Below are positions 12,884-25,821 of a stretch of DNA of 64,000 nt, in pieces. The stretch is from Epiperipatus broadwayi (lineage: Eukaryota; Onychophora; Udeonychophora; Euonychophora; Peripatidae): contig JAQFVV010000567.1 of assembly GCA_028023455.1 (NCBI GenBank), positions 188,001 to 252,000 on the forward strand, read 5' to 3'. The position numbers and the translations under genes are program-made. How positions within the stretch are numbered: the first letter of the stretch is position 1; every line of letters begins with the position of its first letter. Under the pieces are notes generated by a model. The model saw only the letters and a list, made by a program, of their open reading frames with translations, searched no databases and was not told the origin of the DNA.

Positions 12884-12908
12884 AGATTGAACCCCATGTT
12901 GGGTGCCA
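12884..12908 (-). promoter_or_regulatory. Primer binding site-like sequence of retrotransposon A
   Basis: Immediately inside the 5' LTR the minus strand reads TTTGGCACCCAACATGGGG followed by TTCAATC. This resembles the TGGCGCCCAACGTGGGGC class of primer binding sites that pair with a tRNA 3' end in LTR retroelements. The LTR ends in TTTCA two bases away, as expected. The same class of sequence follows the 5' LTR of element B. Confidence 0.65.
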
Positions 12909-12910
12909 AA

Positions 12911-15199
12911 TGAAACCAGACAAGGTCATTAAACCTCTTTACATCAGTTGTAACTATTTCCTGATGAGCATACTGCAGGAAGGAACTAGCAACTGGCATT
13001 CCCCAATGCAGGTATTAACCCACCTACAACAATATTTCCTGCTCATCAGAAGATGTAGTGCCATAGAGACTGGAAGCATCTAGAAATTTATGTGTTTGGT
13101 TTCTGAAATGGCACCACTAGAGTTTCATCTCACTACAACTGTACTTACCATCATCAGATTATGCCGACATAGCTCAGGAGTCATGAGATTCTTGTTAACC
13201 AGTGCATAAATGGATGAATGATGTAAATGAAATTTACAAATGATATTATTTATTTTGAAACAACAATTTTATTTAACAACAATGTGAATAAAAGTTCTTA
13301 AAAAAGAAGAAGGCAAAATTTGCTGACAGTCTCTATATGGGCTGTCTTTTTCATGTGCACATCATGGATGTTTTCTGATTGTTTTTGAGTGGGAATTGTT
13401 CTAAGTTTGAAGCCTTCCATCTGCATAGATATGTATCCATGTGTATAGCAGTCATTAATTTACTTAGGTATCTTGAAGTGTTTATTCTATCCAAGTATCT
13501 TGAAGTATTTACTTTATCCATGTATTGAGGATTACGTGTTTTAATCCAGGAATCCCAAAGTATTAATTTTTATTTTACTTATCATACATGTGTGGATTTG
13601 AACTACTTATTTATCATATCGATACAATTTGAAGTGATTATTGAGAAATGATTTATTATTACTTCTCATATTCAGTGGGTTTAAACCATTTATTCACCAT
13701 ATTGTTACATTTTGAAGTCATTATTTAAAAGAACATTATATTATTATATTCAGTGTGGGTTTGAACCACTTATTCATCCTATCACTTCATTTTGAAGTCA
13801 TTATTTAAAAGAACATTATATTATATTCAGGGTGGGTTTGAACCACTTATTCATTCTATCATTACATTTTGTAGTCATTATTTGAAAGAACACTATATTA
13901 TTATATACAGTGTTGGTTTGAACCACTTATTCATTCTATCATTACATTTTGTAGTCATTATTTGAAAGACCACTATATTATTATATTCAGTGTGGATTTT
14001 AACCACTTATTCATCCTATCACTTCATTTTGAAGTTATTATTTGACAGACCTTATTTATTATATTCAGTGTGGTTTTGAACCACTTATCCACCATATCCC
14101 TTCATTTTGAAGTTATTATTTGAAAGACATTATATTATCATTCCTTAATTCACATATATAAACATTTCCTTAATTTAAATATGTGTGGTTCCAGAGGCAA
14201 TTCATTCTAATGGGTTTTTTTTTTTTATAAAATCAAGACCATTATTCAGAATAAATTGTTTTGTTTTCTTATTATTTGAAAGCATTTTAACAATCAATCA
14301 ATCAATCCAGAAAATGACATTTTATGAAATCATAGATTATCTTAATAAACATATCTTATAAAATATTTTTATATCATCTACTATTCCACTGTGTTCCATT
14401 TGTAAATATGTTTCCCTTTTGTATTATTTACAATCAATTAATTTAAAAGCAACATTTCATTATATCATATTTTAACTTAAGAAATACAATTTGTGAAATA
14501 TTTTTACTTATCATAATAGGTTATAAAAACTGTACAATTTTCCTACCTGAACATATATCTGCTGGTTCCAGAGGCAATTCATTCTATCACTTTTCCAATC
14601 AATGAGGGGTTCTGAGAGTGTGACACACCAATGGGCAGTTCACAGGCTTGATTTATTTTACTTATAGCTGAACTGAGAGAAAGAGGGAAAGAGAAAGCTT
14701 TTTTTAATTATTCAGACATTTGAAGATATAATATTTTAACCATATAAGTTCCTTCTTTTTACTGTTCACTATTCTCCAAGTCTTGTTTGGCTAATATTCA
14801 TATAATATGGATTTTTCTAATAACAGTCTTGACGCATTCTGACCATAGGACTGCTACAACAATCCCTTAAGTAATTTCTACATCCCTATTTATCTCTTTA
14901 TGCTTTGGGCAGGAACAGATTCTAATAACTTTCATCTAATGTTTTTGGAAAAACAGCTATTGATTTTTAATCCCATGGCAGTCTTTTATTTTTTTATTAA
15001 TCGTTAATTACAGCCTTCTTTTTGATAATCTGTAAACTTTAAACTTTTGCAAAATATATTTTAACAGTACTTTTAATATTTTAAAATATTAATTTTTAAA
15101 TTGCTGTCATCTCTTTATTTTCCCATTTCAACTTTTATTTTTGAAACTGTGTCAACTTTTTTTATATTTTATCTCTACAGTTTTAAATTGGGGGGGACA
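12911..15199 (-). repeat. 5' LTR of retrotransposon A
   Basis: Begins on the plus strand with TGAAACCAGACAAGG and ends with GGGGGGGACA, so on the element strand it has the canonical TG...CA ends. It is collinear with 7593-10060 apart from indels and substitutions, and carries about seven copies of the ~82-bp internal tandem repeat (13590-14130). Divergence between the LTRs points to an old insertion. Confidence 0.75.
13590..14130. repeat. ~82-bp tandem repeats inside the LTR (right copy)
   Basis: About seven units of the same GGTTTGAACCACTTATTCA-containing repeat as in the left LTR, starting near 13592, 13677, 13757, 13838, 13915, 13993 and 14072. The smaller copy number shows expansion or contraction since insertion. 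Confidence 0.8.
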
Positions 15200-18100
15200 T
15201 AAAATAGAAATTCATACAACATTACAATATTAACCAACACAAATTTTTTTTACTAAAATTCTTACACAACCATGATTGCAGGTATTAACAAATAGACCTT
15301 CTCTAGTGAGATTCAATAAGATAATCTTCCTATTATTTTAAATCAACATTCAAAATTCCTTTCATATTAAATGATGTCTTCATGAGATTAATGGTCTCAG
15401 ATTAAAAAAAATATCAAAGTTTATTTTTTAGTATAGAATTAGGCAGTGTTTAATATATATAATAAGTGACATTATCCAACTTCATCTATATATTGTAACA
15501 TTTTCATATTTTGGTAGATTCTGGTAGGCCTTCTTTTACTCATTGTAAATTTAGTAAAAGTTATTCAAGCTATGAATACAGAAAATATAAATATTTCATT
15601 CATATTTCTATAAAACATAGCTATATTTCCTGATTAACCAGCCTACCAAGTATTTCAACTTATGTTAATGGTGGAATCAGCTTTTTATTTTTTTATAAGG
15701 GTGCCAGGATTCATATAAGAATCCACTGAAATCCATCACATCACATCATAAATTAAAAAGAAAATGATTTTAAAAGAAAACTGGGTCATAGTTTGCCAAA
15801 GAAAGGTTATTTTTTTAAAGATACTATTCCTGGGGCTTAATTAATAAATATTGGCAAAGGATAAATTATACATTCAAGTTCTAATAAACTAAAATAAATA
15901 ATTTTAATAACTAATATTAATAACACACAATAAAAAGATTGATAAAAGCAAAATGCTTTATTATAACAAATTAAAATATTTTAAAGATAAATTAGTTAAA
16001 TAAAATTGAAGATCATGCATGCTAATCCAGACATGAATCAAATAATTAGGTAAAGTAATTAAAACAATTTTACAAACAATGTTTACTTCTTAAGTTTTTA
16101 CTAGAAAGTTCTTTAAATGAAAGTCTCTTTAATAAGAAAATTAATGTCTCTCTTGGGATTATTTTAAGCTTATTTTTAAGAATTGTTTGCAAATGCTTAA
16201 TTTAGTTGCAATCGGGATATAAATAATCTTAACTTACCAATAAGTTTGTATAGATTTATGGAATTCTGAGCTCCTAGGAATTATAATTGGTCTCTCCTGT
16301 TGGCATCTTCAATTATTATGTTCATGCTGTAACTGAAGCTAGAAACTCGGTCATAGTAACCTCTTTGTTACGGTGTTCATGAGGTTTCATTTCCATTCTT
16401 GCATGATGACTTCATTCAGCAATTGGTGTACCTGTGCAGAAGTATATTACTGCCACAGATTATGCTTATGGAAACTTCCAGATCTAAAACACATGTTATT
16501 ATTATCATGATGCTTAGGTTTATAACTTTATGCATTTATTTTAGCTTTCTGTAACAAAGTTCTTTTTTTAGTAAATTATTTTTGCCATCTTTAATTAGAG
16601 TTAGAAAGATTTTCTTGATCATATTTCTTTTCCTTTTGGAATTCCTTTTGTTTATCTGGATTATAATCTGCATGCCTTTTTTTTCTTCCCAATTTTAACT
16701 TTTATTTTTAATTACATATGAACAAAAAATTTAACTTTCATTATATATTTTTTTAAAAAAATTACACAAACTAAAAAAAAATTTTAAATGCATCAATTTA
16801 AAAGATCTTTAAATTTACTTTTTCTTTTTTAGCTTTCAAATATTTTAAATGCCAATATCATTGTACCATTTATTTGTAGATGGTACAATATAAATCCTAG
16901 TACTAATATACTGATATTTTAACTGGGTCATATTGTTTTGACATAATAATGAAAATTTATATAAAAATATGTAATATCTAAATTTCAATATTTTTATATC
17001 TTAAGTATATAAAATAAAATAAATAAAAATATTTACTGTTCTCTTATTTTAATAAAAGTTTTAATTATTATTATAAAGTATATTTATTAAAAACCTTTAT
17101 AAAACACACATATTGTACTTGTTGGTCTCAAGGATCAAATGATTCCATCTAGACACCATATGTATCAAAGGATCCGAGGGATTATTTTTTCTCTAATTAT
17201 GTGTCCAAACATACCATAGAGAATTCAAGCTCTAGTGGGGTCACCAAATATACCAGAGGCTAAAGACTTTATTCCAACTTGAAATAAACAGCCAAGTTGG
17301 GTGTCCAAATAGTTTAGAAGGGATTCAAGCCTTAGATTTATACAGACTCCACTGGATAATTATATGTATCTGATTACCTATATTTACCCCATATTTATAC
17401 TTTTGACAGATAAATTAACAAGATTTTCACCGTAATTCTTCTGGTGGTTATCCTATGCATTGTGATGATGAAAGATTTATAATTAATGAGTTATGGTGTT
17501 TCACCATAACATGTTAAATTAACTATTATTTATTATCATTATTATTTTTAGTCTTGGTATTATCCCTAATGCTAGCTTTTCTGTAATTAATTTACCTTAA
17601 TATAACTAATATTATAAACCTATAAGATTTTAAAAGCAGATAGAAACCATTCCGTACCTTGCATTAGAGTGGTGTAGTGAAAATTATACTACAGAAATAT
17701 TATTCATTATTGAATAATTTGACTAATAAAAATTATTAATATACACACACTTATCTCTCAGTTTATACAATCTTATATCTATTTTTGGAATGCTGCCAAT
17801 AATAATGAAGGAAGATGTTTAAATAAAACTAATGATTTAATATAAATAATAAAAATTTTAAATTACAAATGCATTTTTAATTCTAAATTAATTCTCATAA
17901 AATAAATGAGCAGCTTGTTTTACAATAATAATAGTATTTTTTTTAAAAAGTATGCACAAGTAAACCACATAATTACAAAAAAAATCAATCTCAAAATAAT
18001 ACATTGACCACTATTCTATTATAGTAGTCAGATACATATAAACAGCAAAACTAATCTTAAGATCCAAATGATCACTAATTTGCATGTGTATGTGTAATGT

Positions 18101-18296
18101 TGATATAAATATTACCACAAACAATACAAAGTTTAACCTCATTACTTATGCCCCAGGATAATTTCCACATGACCATCACATCTGATGTTGACATACATAT
18201 TCTTTTCTTATATCATGCTGAGGTCAAAAAGATACCAGAGACTCTTAAAACTAAAAAGATTAATTGTGGTAAACAAGACACAAATGTGAGAGGTAA
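15200..18296. other. AT-rich stretch without recognisable gene
   Basis: No ORF of note and no repeat that I can delimit. Slightly more GC-balanced islands lie at about 16270-16480 and 17110-17340 (the latter with several GTGTCCAAA-like words), which may be relics of old repeats. Nothing can be assigned. Confidence 0.5.
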
Positions 18297-20204
18297 TGTG
18301 TATACATTGTACCACTTATGAGAGCACTACATGTAAGTTACATTTATTTAAAAATAAAAGGCTTTCATAAATAACACAGAAGTAATAAAATCAATAAGTT
18401 GTCTGTAAATAAGTGAAGTAAAAACAGAGAAAAACATTATGTTTGAAATAAATATATTTATAAAAGTCTAAATAGTTTTATATTATTATTAGTTTAAACA
18501 AAATGCAATTCATTAAAAAAAGAAATAATCAAAAGTTACAATTAATTAGAAGAAGAGGGAGAGGGTTTGGTTTAGAAACATTAAAAATAAAATTTAAAGT
18601 TTGATTGAAAAGGGGGATGAAATTAACTTTGAAAAATTAAAAGTATAACAGTTTAAACTATAAATCTTTTATATAAAATTAAAGATACTCTCTTTTATTT
18701 GATTCAAAGAAAAAAAAATCATCTTTAAAACTAAATAATGAGTTGATTATAAATATATACATGTGTAAATAGCAAATCATAGTATTTATAAGGAATAGTA
18801 AAATAAATGTGTACACGTTGATAAAATAAATGTGTACAGGTTAACATATTAAAAATTTAATGAAATATGAAAGTTAAAAATTAAAAAAACAGAATTAACA
18901 ATGGCTACTAAGTAAAAATCCACAAACAATAGAATTATCAATGGCTACCAACTGAAAACAGGATTAAAATCTTATCAGAATTTAATCAAAAAGAGTGGAT
19001 GAATTTCAACACTGGATATAGCTGACACATATAAAAACTAATTAACAAAGTGGCAACAGGTTATCATATAAATAGAGTAAAAATCAGATTCAGTCAGCCA
19101 ATCAGTTCTTCAATCAGTTGAGTTTTTACAATCAGTTTATCATGTATCCCGAATCAGTGTTTTCCATGACAATGCAGTGTTAACAGCCATTGGAAGCATA
19201 CAACCAGTCTCCAGCCTTAGGCCAATGGAACACCAATGGTCTTCTCAATAAAAGTGATGCCTGACTAACAACTTGAAGCTGCCAAAGATGTCTAACTGAC
19301 TTAAATAATAGTGCTATGAATTAGTAATCATAGGAGCCTCCATAAAAACCTCAAATTCAACCAGTTGGAAAAATTCACAAGAAGCAGCAAACGGCAAGAA
19401 GTCAACATCCAAAATCCTATAGGTAATGAATAACTTTTCTTATTCCATTTCTCATATTAATGTAGCCATTGCTAATCCTTAAGCCTCTCAGAGCCAGTTA
19501 ATAAATGAAATCTGTAACTGCATAAAATGAACTATTGGTGTGCATGTTTTGAATGCCTGTAATTACTTTAATGCTGAATTATATTTTTATTGTATATCTT
19601 ATTATAATATGTGTGTGCCTGAGGTTATTATGAATCATTGTTTATATTTAATTGAGAAAATTTATAAGTAATTTAAAAATTATCATAATAGTATTTAGTT
19701 AAAATAAATTATCTTTAAACTTAATATTTGTCTGTCAATTTTTTTACTTACTAAATAAAGTAACAGTACATTATACTATTCTTTTGATTGAGCAAGTTGG
19801 GATTTCTTAGGCATTGAATTAGTTTGCCATTACAAAAAAAATTAGTTCTTGTAGCTAACTGGCACCTGGAGTTTACTCCAAAACAAAATAGTGGCAGTGT
19901 TGAATTTTGCAGCCAAGAAGATCTGTGCCCTTGAAATGTAGTCATAGTTATATATTTGATATATATCTCTGACTTGGTCACAGGTATTTTCTGAATATTA
20001 TTCTCTGCCTAAAAGGCCAGTGTGGAGCAATACTTAAATTGCATTGGTGTAGATTGAATGTGTAAGTGTATCATTGATCATATTTTTATATAAAAGTTTT
20101 ACATTATTGTTTCACAAATTATATTGGATAATGTTATTTTATTAAAGAGTCAAAATTCATGCAAGTTTTTCTTACCCAAGTGATCTACTACCCCACATAA
20201 TTCA
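18297..20204 (+). repeat. 5' LTR of retrotransposon B
   Basis: Starts TGTGTATACATTG and ends AATTCA. It is collinear with 23111-25038 along its whole length. It contains a TATA-like TATAAATAG (19067-19075) followed by a CAGTCAGCCAATCAG-rich stretch, and an AATAAA-rich downstream part. Divergence from the 3' LTR is visible throughout, indicating an old insertion. Confidence 0.8.
19067..19075 (+). promoter_or_regulatory. TATA-like element in LTR B
   Basis: TATAAATAG lies mid-LTR and is kept in the third LTR copy on the minus strand (61336-61346), while the 3' LTR has TATAAATTC at the same place. It is the best candidate for the element's RNA polymerase II promoter; this rests on position and conservation only. 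Confidence 0.45.
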
Positions 20205-20231
20205 TTTGGATTTTCCCAATGAGGGAGCAGA
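20205..20231 (+). promoter_or_regulatory. Primer binding site-like sequence of retrotransposon B
   Basis: Directly after the LTR end TTCA comes TTTGGATTTTCCCAATGAGG followed by GAGCAGAACC. It aligns with the primer-binding-like sequence of element A and with the TGGCGCCCAACGAGGGGC class, though several positions have changed. Confidence 0.55.
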
Positions 20232-20577
20232 ACCATCATAAATGACATTCAATTAAATATTTTTTTTGTTTGAAAATAAATTTAAAAAAACACTAAATTG
20301 TGTAATTGCAATTAAGAATTTTAAAGTGGTATAATTTAAATAAAGAATTGACCAAAACTATTTTTTTAAATGAAAAGAGAGAATTAAAGATGGTTAGATA
20401 TTGTGGGTGGAGTTACAGCATTGAGAACAGATAGAGAAAAAGGACAAAGGGTTGGAGTCAGTCATATGTTCTGTTTTAAAAAGAAATAAATAAACAGTTA
20501 ATATTTTGAGTTTATTGTGAATAAAAGCATTGGTTAAATAAATATAAAAACAACTTTGAAATTGAAAGTTTTGAAAA

Positions 20578-21900
20578 TGGAAGACAGTATAACAATGAAT
20601 AAACAAATGGACCAAAAGAAATTTTTTTTCAAAAATCCATAAATAGTGGAAAAGGAAGTGTCAGAGGCCCAGATAATGTTCAAAATGATAATGGATATGA
20701 TGAAAACTAAAATGAAAGAAATGTGTTAGGAACTCAGCAAAGTCAGCAAGAATTCAAATTAGAAATGATTAGAGAAATGAAGGTAATGAGGGATGAAATA
20801 ATGGAGAAAGTAAAGAGAAATCATATAGGTATAAAAGTCATAAAGAAAGATTTGAACAAAGAAAGTCAGGAAAGGGTGATAGTGGAAGAAATCATAAAGG
20901 AAGTGAGAGGTGAAGTAGAACAAGATAGCATTAAGTATAGCAATTTGGAACTAAAAATAATACAGATGAAAAAGATGTGCCAGGAATGGAGAAACATATA
21001 TAGCACATCACATGAAGAATTAAGTATGTTAAAAAAGAAGGCATTCAGAGAAAAGTAGAATGAAAAATTGACAAAGTGGTGGAAAAATTAGAAAGAGAAT
21101 CTTTTGACATAGCAAAAAGCAGTGATAGTTTAAAGTCAGGAGTGATATATATATATGTATGTATATATATATATATCACTCCTGACTTTAAATATATATA
21201 TACATACATATATATATATCACCCTTAGTTTAAATATATATATATATAACTAAGGGTCTAGAATATAAGATAGACCAAGTGGAATGTAAATATAAAGGTT
21301 ATGATAGGGAGAATAAGCTGGAGGGACTGACCAAGAGATTCCTGGAGAAAAAGTTTTCTATTGTGACATTCAAGGCCAAAGTAGGAGAGAGTTTATTAAA
21401 ACATTTGGAGAGTCTGTTTTTTTTCAAATCCAGTAGTAGCAAGAAGGGGATAAAGTCACAGTTTCTAGTAGTCACCTTCAAGGAAAAGCTTTAGATTGGT
21501 GGCACATCCAGTATGCTAAACTGTGGAAATTTGAGGAATATAGGCATGCCATCTTAACCTTTTGGAACAAAGCCTGACAGGATGGCATACTTTGTAAAAT
21601 ATTTAAAGTAAAATATCCCAGTGTCCATGGGAAACTCTCATATAATTTTTTTTAAACAGATCACAAAATTCAAAGCATTCATGGTGTTTCTATTGTCAGA
21701 TGATCAAATTATAAGAGCAATCTGGCATAATATGCCACTACATGTGCAGTAAATGATGCTAAGTAGTAATGGTCAGATGGTGAAAAAAATTGTAAAATTT
21801 CTGACTCAGGTAGACAATGAAATTTCACTAAAAAACCTATAGATAGATATAGAAAAATAGATCAGTATAATGATCAAAGTGTCCATAAAAGGGTGCCACC
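20578..21900 (+). pseudogene. Decayed Gag of retrotransposon B
   Basis: Several frames must be read in turn. The first part (about 20578-21058) encodes a Lys/Glu/Met-rich coiled coil, including the 111-codon stretch at 20723-21058 (EMIREMKVMRDEIMEKVK, then SNLELKIIQMKKM). AT-rich palindromes at 21128-21256 interrupt the middle. From 21279 the capsid-like part follows (SQFLVVTFKEKL), then, after a frame change, LDWWHIQYAKLWKFEEY and HAILTFW near 21488-21580. The DWW motif and the following helix match the Gag of element A. In-frame stops occur near 21578 and 21656. No zinc knuckle or protease is recognised after 21900. Confidence 0.65.
21128..21256. repeat. Two AT-cored palindromes within gag B
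   Basis: TTTAAAGTCAGGAGTGATAT is followed by about 25 bases of AT/GTATGT sequence and then its exact complement ending near 21192. A second hairpin follows: CCCTTAGTTTAAATAT, an (AT)n core, and AACTAAGGG (about 21222-21256). Each looks like a stretch of host sequence copied back on itself across an (AT)n tract. They break the gag frame. Confidence 0.8.
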
Positions 21901-21999
21901 TGACAGAGTGTAATTGTTAGTAAATGGACAATGTTAAAGTAAAAGAAAGAAACAAAGGACCAGAAATGGATAATGAATTTAAAAAGAAAAAACTTTTGG

Positions 22000-23103
22000 T
22001 GTGGGTGATAATCCTGAATAGGATTTGCTAGTTAAAACTAATTTTTTTTTTAAAAAAGGGAGAAATTGTTTTCATAAAATAATAATGGAGGCTACACTAA
22101 TAAAAGATTTATTTTTTGCATGCACATTAAGAAGAAAAATGTTCATAAATAAATAGTTAAAATAAAATCAATAAAATAAACTTAAACAAATAAGTATAAT
22201 ATATCTGTAGAAAATAATAAATAATTAGTGTAATAAAATAAAAGTTTTTTTAATACACTCAAGTTAATAAAAGAAAGTTAAATAAATGGTTTAAAGTAAT
22301 AAAGATTAAAAAAAAATATCTATAGAAAAGTAATAATATATCACAATAAAATAAAATAGTTGTTTCTGAATCCACACATGTTAATAAAAGCAAGTTAAAT
22401 AAATGGTTTAAAAAATATTGCAAGCTTAATATAAATAAATAATGTAAATGAAATGTAAATCTAAAGTTTAAATTATGAGTGTATAAGAGATTGTAATTAA
22501 TTAAAAGAGGAATAGCATGCATAGGATTGAGTTTAGAAAAAGTTAAAGCTGCTGGCTGGATGAAATTAGAACCCATAATCGAATATTAGTGATCACTTCT
22601 AAGATGATAGTTCCCATTCTATTTAAAAATGAACACTAGAAACAACCAGTGTAAGCTGTGAAGCACTTTGTTGGGGGAGAGTCCCCATATCTTATGAATT
22701 GTTTCCAAAGTGTAGGTGAAATTGGACAGTAGATGAATCCTGCCATTCACAGAGATCTTTTTTTTCCAAAAATCTGGTAGGAAAACCCAACAAATGAAGC
22801 TTTGTTTCACATATGTATAAGCTGGTATAAGCCAGAAAACTGTGCATTTGCCTCATTTTAAAATCACTGTCTCACAAAAAATAATGCTGTCCTTGTGATC
22901 ATCATCTAGAACAAGATCATTTTAAGAAATGTTGTCAGACTAGAGGGAAGAAAAGTATAACCAAAAAAGATTGCCCTTAGCATGTATAGTCCCAAATATA
23001 AAGAAAGTAAACTTATAAAATAAAAATTAATGTAAACAAATTCAAATTTAGTAAAGAAGTTATCTGAGATAAAATGGTCAAACTGACACATTTTACTCTT
23101 GTC
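22000..23103. other. Internal 3' part of retrotransposon B, no recognisable protein
   Basis: AT-rich internal sequence between the gag remnant and the 3' LTR. It contains a near-duplicate of a TAAATAAATGGTTTAAA segment (about 22262-22300 and 22385-22420). ORFs of up to 105 codons occur on the minus strand, but none resembles RT, RNase H or integrase. This is where pol would be expected. Confidence 0.5.
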
Positions 23104-23110
23104 AGGGAAG
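23104..23110 (+). promoter_or_regulatory. Polypurine tract-like site of retrotransposon B
   Basis: AGGGAAG directly precedes the TGG start of the 3' LTR at 23111. It is short but in the right place for plus-strand priming. Confidence 0.4.
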
Positions 23111-25038
23111 TGGTGTAATGTACTGCTTATGAAAGCACTACATATAAGCTACAATTATTCAAAAATAAAAGGGTTTCATAAATAATGCATAAGTAATAAA
23201 ATCAATAAGTTGTCCATACATAAATGAAGTAAAAACAAAGAAAAACATTTCATTAGAAATAAATAAATTTATAAAAGTCTAAATAGTTTTATATTAATTT
23301 TATTAGTTTAAACAAAATGCACTTTGGTGAAAGTAAAAAATAATCTATAAAAGTTTAAAGAGTTTTAAACTTTTGTATAAATGTCATTTATCAGTAAAAG
23401 TTACAATTAATTAGTAGAAGGGGGAGAGGGTTTGGTTTAGAAACATTAAAAATAAAAGTTTAACAATTGATTGAAAGGGGGAGGAAATTAACTTAGAAAA
23501 ATTAAAAGTATAACAATTTAAACTATAAATCTTTTATATAAAATTAAAGGTAGTCTCTTTTATTTGATTTAAAAAAAGTAATCTTTAAAACTAAATAATG
23601 AGTTGATTTTAAATATATGTATGTGTAAATAGTAAACAATTGTAAACATAAGGAATAGTAAAATAAATGTGTGTGCATTGATAAAATAAATATGTGCAGG
23701 TTAAAAATATTAAAAATATAATGAAATATGAAAATTAGGAATCAAAAAATAGAATTAGCAATGCCTACTAAGTAAAAATCCACAAACAACAGAATTAGCA
23801 ATAGCTACCAACTGAAAACAGGATTAAAATCTATCAGAATTTAATCAAAAACAGTGGATGAATTTTAACAATGGATATAGCTGGTAAATATAAAAACTAA
23901 TTAACAAAGTGACAACAGGTCATCATATAAATTCAGTCAGTCAATCAGTTTTTCAGTCAGTTGAGTTTTTACATCAGTCTATCATGTATCGAGAATCAGT
24001 GTTTTCCATGACAATGCAGTGTTAACAGCCATTGGAAACATACAGCCAATCTCCAGCCTTAGTCCAATGGAACACCAGAGGCCTTCCCAAAAAAGTGATG
24101 CCTGCCTAACAACTTGAAACTGCCCAAGATGTCTGTTTTAAATAATAGTGTCATGAAATAGTAATCATGGAGCTTCCACAAAAACCTCAAATCCAACCGG
24201 TTGGAAAAATTCTTGAGAAGCAGCAAACAGCAAGAAGTCAATATCCAAAATCCTATAGGTAATGAATAACTTTTATTACTTCATTTCTCATATTAATGTA
24301 GCCATTGCTAATCTTGAAGCCTCCCAGAGTTCATTAATAAATGAATTCTATAACCACATAAAATGAACAATTGATGTGCATGTTTTGAATGCTTGTAATT
24401 ATTTTAATGCCAAATTATATTACTACTGTATATATTATTATAATATGTTTGTGCCCGAGAGGTTATTATGAATCATTGTTTATATTTAATTGAGAAAATT
24501 TATAAATTGTTAGAAAATTATAATAATAAGTACTTAGTTAGAATAAATTATCTTCAGTCACTTCTTTTACCACTAAATAAAGTAACAGTATATTATACTA
24601 TCCTTTTGGTTGAGCTAGTTGGGATTTCTTAGGACTGAATTAGTTTGCCATCATTCAAAACATGTAGTTCTTGTAGCTACCTGGTGCCTGGAGTTTACTC
24701 CAAAGCAAAATAGTACTTTGAATGATAGGTGTTGAATTTTGCAGCCAAAAAAATCTGTGCCCTTGAAACATAGTCGTAGTTATATATCTGATATATATAG
24801 CTCCGACTTGGTCCCAGCTATCATCTGGATATTATTCTCTTCCTAGGGGGCCAGTGTGGAGCAGTATTTAAATTGCATTAACATAGATCAAATTTATCAT
24901 TGATCATATTTTTTGTATAAATGTTTTACAATATTGTTTCACAAGTTACATTTATTTGATAATGTTATTTTATTAAAGAGTCAAAGTTTATGCAAGTTTT
25001 TAGTGCCCAAGTGATCTACTACCCCACCACATTGTTCA
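23111..25038 (+). repeat. 3' LTR of retrotransposon B
   Basis: Starts TGGTGTAATGTACTGC and ends ATTGTTCA, collinear with 18297-20204. Differences include a changed TATA-like motif and small indels. The (AT)n run that follows (25039-25054) hides any target duplication. Confidence 0.8.
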
Positions 25039-25054
25039 ATATATATATATATAT

Positions 25055-25619
25055 TAATACCCATTAAGAACAGAATAAAGTAAATTAAAAGTTCATATGT
25101 TACTGATCTTAGGTCTAGATTAAAAGCTAAGCTTTTGTTTCACTTCTTAAGGTTATAACAAGATGAATTATCAATGAAATAGCTTAATTATCACTAACTT
25201 ATATATAATAGAGTAACTATAGGCTTTACATGTGTTAATTTATTTTACAATGGACATTATATAATGATTTAACTACTAATTACTTCTTACATAAGCAGGA
25301 TATAGTTGGAAGTATTTATTTATATATAATAAAAATCACAATTATTAATAGATGGCTGCCATTGACGTAGAATTATGTCTGGCTGCATAATTGCAATATC
25401 AGGTTTTAAAACACATTTATTAAATACTGACTGCAGTGCTATGTTAGCACAAGCAGAATTATATCCAATGATGAAATATAAATGTATTATGCCTGTATTG
25501 TCAAGGTCACACCCAGGAATTTCATCAAATCAGAAAGTCATATAAAGTCGAAAGAGACATCTGCTGATATAACTGGTAATGAACTTGATTGTTATCATGC
25601 AGGAAAATTTGTCTACATT

Positions 25620-25640
<21 letters not shown>
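25055..25640. other. AT-rich stretch without recognisable gene
   Basis: No repeat boundary or coding signal is seen between the end of LTR B and the trinucleotide tract. The reading frames that enter the tract from 25482 and 25579 are open only because the microsatellite has no stop in those frames. Confidence 0.5.

Positions 25641-25821
<181 letters not shown>

Larger units (their letters stand above)
7593..15199 (-). mobile_element. LTR retrotransposon A, gag-only, minus strand
   Basis: Two long direct repeats (about 7593-10060 and 12911-15199) flank a 2.85-kb internal region. Orientation is minus because the gag-like reading frame and the primer-binding-like sequence are both on that strand, next to the right-hand LTR. 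The internal region has a decayed gag with a charged N-terminal repeat, and nothing resembling protease, RT, RNase H or integrase. The element is therefore a non-autonomous derivative, or one that has lost pol. The left LTR end has been altered beside a short (AT)n run and no target duplication is visible. The boundary between left LTR and internal region near 10060-10120 is uncertain. Confidence 0.8.
18297..25038 (+). mobile_element. LTR retrotransposon B, gag-only, plus strand
   Basis: Two direct repeats of about 1.9 kb (18297-20204 and 23111-25038) flank a 2.9-kb internal region. A primer-binding-like sequence follows the left LTR and a purine tract precedes the right one, which sets the plus orientation. 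The internal region has a frameshifted gag with coiled-coil and capsid-like parts; no pol domain can be found. The structure parallels element A, but the LTR sequences are different. The right flank runs into an (AT)n tract, and I see no clear target duplication. A third LTR of this family lies near 60160-61700. Confidence 0.85.

Noticed and set aside
11955-12885. Plus-strand Phe/Leu/Ser-rich ORFs that look like multi-span membrane proteins
   Set aside because: They are antisense to the Lys/Glu-rich repeat of gag A. T-rich DNA always yields such hydrophobic frames.
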